Positions 56,801-64,000 of a stretch of 64,000 nt of DNA are shown piece by piece. The stretch is from positions 310,001 to 374,000 of the forward strand of contig JBCAQO010000003.1 of assembly GCA_039111635.1 (NCBI GenBank), in the 5' to 3' direction. Each line of letters begins with the position of its first letter. Positions within the stretch are counted from its first letter, which is position 1. Below the pieces are notes generated by a model. It had not been told where the DNA came from and did no database searches. It saw only the letters and a program-made list of their open reading frames with translations. The DNA comes from Heterobasidion occidentale (Eukaryota > Basidiomycota > Agaricomycetes > Russulales > Bondarzewiaceae). The translations under genes were made by a program, and so were the position numbers.

Positions 56801-58647
56801 AGAATTTTCCCCTTGCATCACACGCAGCAAAGTATTGGACTTATCACGCTAGATGTGGAGCAGATGGCCGCACGGGCGCTCTGCAAAAGCTCATCAACAC
56901 ATTGTTCTCGGTTGATTCTGATGGTCCATTTGTCTCTTGGATTCGGCTGCATGACCTCGATGCAATCTGGAAAGAAATTGACATGGAAAAGTTGCCCAGC
57001 GGTTCTCGCCTATACTATGCTTCACTTGCCGGTCTGCAGGAAACATTATTGGCCCTACTGAAGGGGGGTGCAGATCCGGATGCGAAGGGAGGGCTCTACG
57101 ACAGTGCACTGCAAGCAGCGGCATCGGGAGGTCATAGAGAGATTGTGCAGTCACTTATCGAATGGGGTGCAGAGGTGAATGCACGAGGCGGATATTACGG
57201 AAGCGCACTGGGGGCGGCGGCATCGGAGGGTCATGAGGAAATTGTGCGTTTACTGCTGGAGAAGGGTGCAGAGGTAGATATGCAAGATGGACATTACACC
57301 AACATGCTGGAGATGGCAGCATTTCGAGCCCATGAAGGGATCGTGCAATTGCTTCTGGACAAGGGCGCAGAGTCGAACGTGCAAGGTGGAGGTTACGGCG
57401 GCATGCCGCAGGTATTAGCGGCAGAAGGTCATGAGGCAATCGTACGACTGCTGCTGGAGAGGGGTGCAGATGCGAACACGCAAGGTGGATATTATGGCAG
57501 TGGGCTGCAGGCAGCAGCATCGGCTGGTTACGAGGGAATTGTGCGACTGCTACTGGAAAATGGTGCAGAGGTGAATTTGAAGGGAGGATATTATGGCAGT
57601 GCATTGCGAGCCGCAGCACTGGGAGGTCAAGACGGAATCGTGCAATTGCTTATAGAGAAGGGTGCAGAGGTGGATATGCTGGATGGGCGTCATGGGAGTG
57701 CACTGCAGGCAGCGGCATTAGGAGGGCATGAGGGAATTGTGCAAGTGCTGCTGGTGAAAGGCGCACAGGTGACCATGCAGGATGAATATTATGGCAGTGC
57801 ACTGGAGGCAGCGGCACTGAGAGGTCATGAGGCAATTGTGCGACTACTGCTGGAGAAGGGTGCAGATGTGAACATGCAAAGCGGATATTACGGCAGTGCA
57901 CTACAGGCAGCAGCATTGGGAGGTCATGAAGAGATTGTACAACTGCTGCTGGAGAGGGGTGCAAAGGTGGGCATGCAAGGTGCGCTACGTGCAGCGGCAT
58001 CAAGAGGCCACGAGGAGATCGTGCAACTTCTGCTGGAGAAGGGTGCAAAGGTAAACATGGGAGGCGGACATCATGGCCGCAGCGTGCTGCGGGTAGCAGC
58101 ATTAGAAGGTCACGAGGAGATAGTGCAACTGCTGTTGGACAAGGGCGCAGAGGTCAACATGGATGGTGAGTTTCACGACAGCGCACTGGCGGCAGCGGTA
58201 TCGAAAGGTCATGATGGGATCGTACAACTACTTTTGGAGAAGGGTGCAGAAGTGAATGTGCAAGGTGGATATTACGGGAGAATGCTGGAGGAAGCGGTAT
58301 CAGGAGGTCACCAGGAGATTGTGCGACTGCTGCTGGAGAAGGGCGTGGAGGTGAACATACAAGGTGAAGATTTTGGCAGTGCACTGCAGACAGCAGCATT
58401 GAGAGGCCACGAGAAGATTGCACAACGACTGGTAGAAATAGGTGCAAAGGTAAACATGCCTGGTGGACGTTACGGCAGTGCACTGGGAGCAGCGACATCG
58501 GGAGGTCATGAGAACATTGTGCGATTGCTACTGGAGAATGGAGCAGACGTCAATGCATCGGGAGCATTCGGAAATGCTCTCCAAATAGCATCTACATTTC
58601 GTCGCCGAGCAATCGTCAAGCTGCTACTTGCCCATGGCGCAGTGTAA
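53866..58647 (+). CDS. NLR G: C2-helical-NACHT-ankyrin protein (1384 aa)
   Basis: Twelve in-phase exons: 53866-53938, 53993-54131, 54187-54302, 54354-54640, 54698-54748, 54808-55003, 55071-55220, 55289-55459, 55515-55539, 55596-56198, 56252-56580 and 56633-58647. The C2-like part has GDRIVVVSVDDQEKWKSKK and SVKVEVFRKSRV. Walker A GCGKTIL is on the 25-nt exon near residue 395; Walker B is AYVIIDSLDEC; the sensor-like motif is VSSRDEPDI. The winged-helix-like region (LPRNLYETYDRIL) is followed by about 16 ankyrin repeats, from about residue 860 to the end. These are much more diverged than those of F, and one is shortened to MQGALRAAASRGH. F and G share exon lengths 139, 287, 51, 196, 171, 25, 603 and 329. 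Confidence 0.88.
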
Positions 58648-59060
58648 CTGGATGGCAAAGATCTGTAGCATAATGGAAATTGTATCTGAAGCTTTAGATT
58701 TGAAATATGCGATCGATGTTTAATTCTGTGAAGATTCACCGCAACCCACATTCCACCTTTGAGCTCGCTGCATACATTTGGACGCTCGCTGAGCACAACA
58801 AGAAAGTATCGTCAGGTCCGCGCGTCGCCACCAATCGATGGTCAACCTGCTACTTGAATATGGCGCAGAATGGTTGGATGGAGAGCATTCGTCGGACAGC
58901 AAAGGTGCGTCAATTGCATGTTTGATGATTTGCTGGCATGTACGAACATAAACATGTTGTATCTGAGCTTTTGGGTTCAAATATGAGACCATTGACGCAT
59001 TCTGTGAGAAGTAGGAAAGACCGGGCACCATAGCTCGAGCACCCAACATACATTTGGACG
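58648..59060. pseudogene. Relic of an F-type NLR 3' end
   Basis: The stretch 58803-58900 repeats the end of gene F (about 52078-52145): VATNRWS in one frame, and the segment encoding the last half ankyrin repeat with the AEWLDGE-like end. The following 3' region up to about 59000 also matches F. Since G already ended at 58647, this is a leftover from another copy or from an uneven exchange. Confidence 0.65.
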
Positions 59061-60200
59061 CTCCCGCCTTGGCGTACTTACCTTGGACACTCACTAGAAA
59101 GTTTTTTAATCATACCTTGGAGCCCGCTCCTTGAACTCATCAATATTACAATACTCGTGTTTCTGAAGCGTATTTTCTTAGTGTGACTGACAGAGACCAA
59201 CGTATACTGCGCATGCAGATAGTGTAAATGCACAATGATGTATGAATACGTGCCTATGTGTTGGTACCCCCTTCTCTTGAGTCCTCCTCCAGCTCCGCAT
59301 TTGAGTCTCCACATTTCTCTTCATCACTTTGAAGATCTCCTTCGATATGTGCATGCCGCCTGCTACTATGGCTCCTACACGCCCGTGACCCTTCTCCCCT
59401 TTGCCGTCCCGTACTCTTCTCCTCCTCGACCCTCTACCTGTCAATATTCGTGCGTCGACCTGCACATCCGCGCCCCTGTGTAGCTGTCACTTCCAGCCCT
59501 GATCGCGACAGCTACGCCATGACGTCCGGTGAGTTCAGCGCGGACGATACTGGCGAGCACGGGAAGAGCTGCAATAACAAGCGGCGCTTGCGCAATGCAC
59601 CGCAGTCCGTGTATTCGCGCCCGCGTCGGTATCGTGCATAGGGACCTGCGCCGGGAAGAACCCCGAGGAGAGGCACTGCGATAGCCATGGTGGAGTACTG
59701 ATGGGCATGGTGTATCGAGGTAGTGCTCTGTCGCTCGGGGCGTGGGAGAGCTAGATCTGGAACCAAACATGCATCGAGGCTAGATCTACACGCGCAGAGG
59801 ACAAGGGGACAGAATGACAGGCTCGCATGCACCATCAAAGAAACCACAGAGTCGGTGAGCTACATAGGCCGTGGCTCCATCGCAAACCGGATGAGTAGCA
59901 TGCGCAGAGTGACTTGGAAGATAGTATGGGATAATCCAGCAGCGGCAGGCAAGACCATGGCTCGACCACGGACAGGACTTCGAAGGATGGTCGGCGGTCG
60001 CACCTTGAAGCCAAGCGACACATAGACGTGCTTTCGGAGTTTGAACCAATCTGACAAAAGACGTGGTTGGACAAAGACAGGGCTTTCGGGGTTTGAAGAT
60101 AGAAGCGAGTCGTAGCCTGTCGCAGCCATCTTCAAAATCTCTCTAGTACTCCATCGGCATGTGTCCTCTCATCCCAGACGCAATGGTCCACGTCCTTCAT
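59061..60200. repeat. Duplicated segment, copy 2 (pairs with 52431-53690)
   Basis: This is the second copy of the STIMATE-tail segment. Its part at 59450-59700, read on the minus strand, still shows SSALNSPDVMA where the intact gene has PPALNSPDVVAM, so its origin is clear. Stops and indels make it non-coding. The 59850-60130 part matches copy 1 most closely. Confidence 0.75.
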
Positions 60201-61391
60201 GCCTGTCCAAATATGATGTGCAACCTCCAATGGTCCCAACTTTCGTACAGCTGGTAGTCCTGTCTTACCTCGCATAGCCCTTGTCCAATCCCTCGATGCG
60301 CTGTCTACACATCGTCAAGGGTAGACCGCCTCCAACTCTCGCGCATCTGTATGATATCATACCCATACTAGCCGTCTGACTCTCTCCGTTCACTATGTCC
60401 TTTTCGTTGGAATAAACTCGCTTTCCGGACTGGTCTCACGCTGACACCATCGAGATGCTCAACTCGGCCCTGAAGATGGTCGCAAAGCCCTCCCCGTTGC
60501 ATACCGTTTATATGAGTGCTGGTTGTGCGCGCCGAGATTGTGATTGCGACCGGCCTGGCCGAATGACGACCAATGGACTGGCTGACTGGCCTTGCCACCG
60601 CTAGAGCTCGAGGTTCGTGATATCAGAGACTTGACAACAGACAGACTAGGTTTAAAGGAAATTTCAGTCAATGTATGCGGGGGACACACACAGCAGAAAG
60701 GTCCAGGTGCGCATTTTAAACTCGTGTTGAATGTGTAGGGAGGCCTCACGCATGCTGCCTTCTACATTTGTGGGCATGTCGACATACCATGGGAACGTTC
60801 CTGTGCTGAACGCTGGTTTGGGCATCCAAATTACGAAAAAAATGACAGCTCACTGCTCGCTCGTGCACAGATCACAGACTTGACGGTCGCAGTCGTGATA
60901 TTCGAGGTGTTCGAGATCAAGGTATTTGGAGACGTGGGTATTCATGTCTTCGAAGAGAGAGCGCTGCCATGACCGGACGTAAGAGATCTTATTATCTTCT
61001 GTCGGTGGATCCTTACGATCAGATAATAACGGCAAGTAGATTGATGGACACAGTCGTCTCTAAAGTTTTTGGATGCTGAAAGCCAGTGCATCTCCTTTGG
61101 ACGCGTCGTGGTTTGATGTGGCAGGTCAGATTCCGCCACATCGCCATTCAGGCCGCGCTGTGTCTGGCCCATGGCTCCACCACCCTATTGTCCACCAAGG
61201 TGGCCTCGCTTTTGTCGCCGCTTGGCGTTTGGCACATTGGTCAGCAGTGGACCGCTCTCGCATATAAGGAGCCCTGCGCACGAGAGGATCTTCAGTACAC
61301 CCCACTCATCTCTTCTACCCTCACTCACCCTCCGATCATCCTCACCTTTGTCTTCATACACTCCATCTATATATCATCGTCCTTTACGGGC
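60201..61391. other. Gene-poor spacer with one weak terminal-exon candidate
   Basis: Mostly without supportable genes. On the minus strand 61035-60850 reads ISYVRSWQRSLFEDMNTHV and ends CDLCTSEQ before a stop; its composition is protein-like and it could be the last exon of a lost gene, but no upstream exon was found. A TATAAGG at 61263-61269 probably serves the next gene. Confidence 0.35.
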
Positions 61392-61914
61392 ATGATTCTC
61401 GAGAATGCGGATAGCTTCCCAATATACGGTCAGCTTGTTCACGACAGCTTCAGAAGTGTTAACGAGGCGCTGATGTCGAACCGTTGCACATGTACAGCCT
61501 GCAGCATGCTCTACTATCCAGAGCAAAACTCTGACATCGATCTCTCCCTATCTTCCTGCGACAGTCGTGGTAGAGCACTGTCGGATCCAAAACCATCGGC
61601 AGGCTCCATGCCACACGCCCTACTGGTATGTTCCTCACCCTTTGTGGCAGCGGGCATGGGTTCCTTATTATCTGGACGTGGCTGGCTAGCTTTAGCAACG
61701 CCTCGGACGGATATTCCCAACGCGCGCACCGGCTTTCTCCACGCCAATGCCATTCGACGTACCCTCCCCACCACGTGAGAATCCCGATGCCGATGGCCAA
61801 GGAACAGAGCCACGGTTACTCGCTACAGGCGCTGAAGAAAAACTTTCTACGGACCTCTCCAGTCTCACAGACGGGCGTTGGATAGGTTCACAGGTGTCCA
61901 GGGCAGCAATCTAG
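61392..61914 (+). CDS. Small hypothetical protein (127 aa, 3 exons)
   Basis: Three exons join in phase with good borders: 61392-61428, 61498-61625 and 61696-61914. A TATAAGG lies 123 bases upstream of the ATG. The product starts MILENADSFPIY, has a YYPEQNSDIDLSLSSCDS segment, and continues Pro/Ser-rich to RWIGSQVSRAAI. There is no signal peptide, membrane segment or family that I recognise. Evidence is splice and phase consistency only; the unspliced frame is also open through the first two introns, so the model is not certain. Confidence 0.45.
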
Positions 61915-62794
61915 ACGACGGCAAAGGGGATGGTCAGCGATCGGATATGATGTCAGCCGTGCGGGAGCCAGACGGCGGTCATTGCGGTATGGTGATTCAT
62001 TTTGTGTGCGACTCGTTCAACATACGCAGTGAGCCTGAGCCCTTTTCGCACTCCCAGGATGACGCTGATACTTTCTTTGCGTCTTTAGTCCCTCGGCAAT
62101 AACGACATTCATCAACCCCTCAATGGCATATGCATCTGGTGGCGAACATTCTGCATACCGCTATCTCCCGGGGGTGCCTTGGGGGTCGGGGTGCGGGATT
62201 ACCGACCACGATGACACGGCACATCGCGGATGGCATTACGAGGCGCCTGTAACGGCATGATGCACTACGTATATGGTGCAGATGTCAACGCAAGGCAGTC
62301 TCTCATCCACACCGATATGCTACATCCATGATGCGCTCAAGTATTTTATTTCTATGGGGGAGGGGACTACGGCAGCTTGTTTTGTAACAATTGGAAAACA
62401 AACATACCATTTTCATATCTCGAGAATGACCCGCCTTGCCAATTGGGCAGGCTGTAAAATCACCGCGCGCCCTTACAATGTCGTAAACAATAAGCAGACA
62501 ATGGCTTCGGTTGCGCAAAGTACCAAGAGCAAAATGTCGGCCTCTCAAAGGCTTAAAGGAATTAGCCAGACCTAGCCAGTCCTCGTTTTTGGCCCTCGCC
62601 TGATAGCGGATGTGGAAGAAACCCATGCAAGCTAGGTATGCAAATAATGATTAGTATACAAAATACGTGCACGTACGCGTCTATATGCCAGGTCCCATAG
62701 CCCCAGATCCTCGCCCTTCTCCCCCAGCTGCTAGCCATCGCTCCACACCCTCCCCACTGCACCTCCTTGCACCCTGCACTCCAGCCGCCCGCTA
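61915..62794. other. Spacer downstream of the vacuolar membrane protein gene
   Basis: This holds the 3' untranslated region of the minus-strand gene and the end of the small gene. ORFs at 62273-62575 and 62303-62626 look random. The 62600-62790 part is the parent sequence of the duplicated fragments after F and G. Confidence 0.45.
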
Positions 62795-63974
62795 CTACGA
62801 CCCCCACACTTCCGCGACCTCCCCCCTCTTCCCCTCCATCCGCCTCCCCGTCCACTCCTCCTCCCCAACCCTCCCCGCCCAGTCCTCGTCCCACTCCCAC
62901 TCCCTGCCCGCCTGTGCGCGTCCAAGGCCCAGGCCCTGCGCACCGCGCGCCTTCCCCGCGCGGCCCTTCCCCGCCGCGCCGCGCTCGCTCATCGCGACGA
63001 CGTCGGGCGAGTTCAGCGCCGGCGGCAGCGGCGAGCGCGGGAGCAGCGGCGGGGGCGGCGAGCGGCGCTTGCGCGACACGCCGGGCCCGAGGAGCGTGCG
63101 CGGGACCGAGGCCGTGTGGCCGTGGCCGTGACCGTGCCCGTGGCTGAAGGCGGGGACCGGGGAGAGGCTGGAGCGACGCGCGGGGCCGGTGAAGAAGCTG
63201 TGGATGGAGGTGGGCGAGCTCGGGGCGGAGGGCGGGGGCGGGTAGGCGTGCAGCGCGGCGATGCTGTCTGTCGCGCGCGGAGTGGGGGAGCCCGACACGG
63301 AGCCGGGGCCCGAGCCCGAGCCGGAACCCGACGCGGAGCCGGGGCGGGACTTGCGCTCGCCGTCGTTCGACGGGCGGCGGTTGATCTTGACGTCTGCGGA
63401 GTGTGAGCGGGAGCGCGGGCGCGTGCGGCGCTGGGCCTCGATGTCGCGCCTGCCATCGTCGAAGTCCGAGTCGTCGGAGCCTGCGTTGTCGTCGGACGAC
63501 GGGCGGAAGAGGGGCTCGGCGAGGGAGGAGCGCGGGGAGTCGTTCAGGAGGACGGCGGGGGTGGAGGTCGGGGTGGAGGCTTTGACGATGGAGTCGATGA
63601 GCCAGAATTGGAGGACGTTCATGAGGATGGGGAAGAAGCCCATCGTGCTGGTCGTGGTCGCGTGATATGATCAGTGGCGTGATTATTGTAGAGGGTAGAA
63701 GGAAGAGCATACAATATGACCTGGAGCACGTCGTCGTTGCCGAGCCAGCTGAGGAGCCACTCGCCGAGCTTAAATATCCCGGGCCAGAGGGCGAAGAGGG
63801 CGACGACGAGGAGTTTCATGGAGGTGAGGGAGAAGACGTAGACGGCTGCCTGACGGATCCAGAATTTAAAGGAAGGTGGGGTGCCGTATTGGCCGGACTC
63901 GAAGCCTTTGAGCATGAGCTTCTCGGCCAGGGCCCAGGTGGCGACGTGAAGGACGAGGTAGATAAGAGCCACGC
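62795..63974 (-). CDS. STIMATE/TMEM110-type vacuolar membrane protein, C-terminal part
   Basis: Two exons are visible: 63974-63713 and 63647-62795; the 5' exons lie right of the window. The first encodes membrane segments of the family: GVALIYLVLHVATWALAEKL, the conserved KGFESGQYG and PPSFKFWIRQAAVYV, then LLVVALFALWPGIFKLGEWL. The second continues MGFFPILMNVLQFWLIDSIV and then a long Ser/Pro/Gly-rich cytosolic tail with a GHGHGHGH run, ending at 62795. Animal STIMATE works at ER-plasma membrane junctions in calcium entry; the fungal role is less clear. GC content is very high. Degenerate copies of its 3' part lie after NLR genes F and G. Confidence 0.8.
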
Positions 63975-64000
63975 CTGGCAAGGATACCCATGAAATGAGT

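Noticed and set aside
62562..63710. 382-codon minus-strand ORF overlapping the STIMATE gene
   Set aside because: It is an alternative frame of very GC-rich DNA, full of Arg, Pro and Ala; the other frame continues the family sequence across the intron.

Overview
The window is from a filamentous fungus, most likely an Agaricomycete basidiomycete. Genes are dense and split by many 45-65 bp GT-AG introns. The mobile elements (a chromodomain Ty3/gypsy element and a Plavaka-type DNA transposon) and the large NACHT-ankyrin gene family are typical of mushroom-forming fungi. The exon models given here were built by hand from splice motifs and checked by phase arithmetic; no transcript data were available.

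Layout. (1) 1-9383: internal part and 3' LTR of a Ty3/gypsy retrotransposon whose 5' LTR lies outside the window. It carries gag, protease, pol and an extra third ORF after pol, with stops or frameshifts in all but pol. (2) 9384-about 15120: a Plavaka-type DNA transposon into which the retrotransposon inserted. It has a transposase gene on the minus strand, intact up to the insertion point, and a divergent 10-exon gene of DUF6698 type on the plus strand. (3) 16033-27457: minus-strand NLR genes A and B, an ankyrin relic between them, and C, a short gene with only the NLR N-terminal part. (4) 29010-40340: a conserved-gene island with a Virilizer-like subunit of the m6A writer complex, a protein phosphatase inhibitor-2/Glc8 homologue, and a 17-exon GMC alcohol oxidase. 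(5) 40659-58647: plus-strand NLR genes D (truncated), E (pseudogene), F and G (full length). (6) 58648-64000: duplicated debris, a small predicted gene, and the 3' part of a STIMATE-type vacuolar membrane protein gene running off the right edge.

The most interesting content is the NLR family: N-terminal C2-like domain, helical domain, NACHT ATPase, winged-helix-like region, ankyrin repeats. A, B, F and G reconstruct to open 12-exon genes of 1054, 1284, 1430 and 1384 residues, with several exon lengths conserved exactly. In all six copies that have a NACHT domain, Walker A sits on its own 25-nt micro-exon, so skipping it would break the frame and leave a C2-helical product. Genes C and D are natural truncated versions of the same protein. 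F has 99-bp ankyrin units that are nearly identical at DNA level, including a duplicated three-unit block. Pseudogene E is fused in frame to the first exon of F. Fragments of the STIMATE gene 3' end follow both F and G, which suggests that unequal exchange spread an NLR plus neighbour-tail unit. By analogy with fungal NLRs such as HET-E these genes may act in non-self recognition or programmed cell death, but that is inference.
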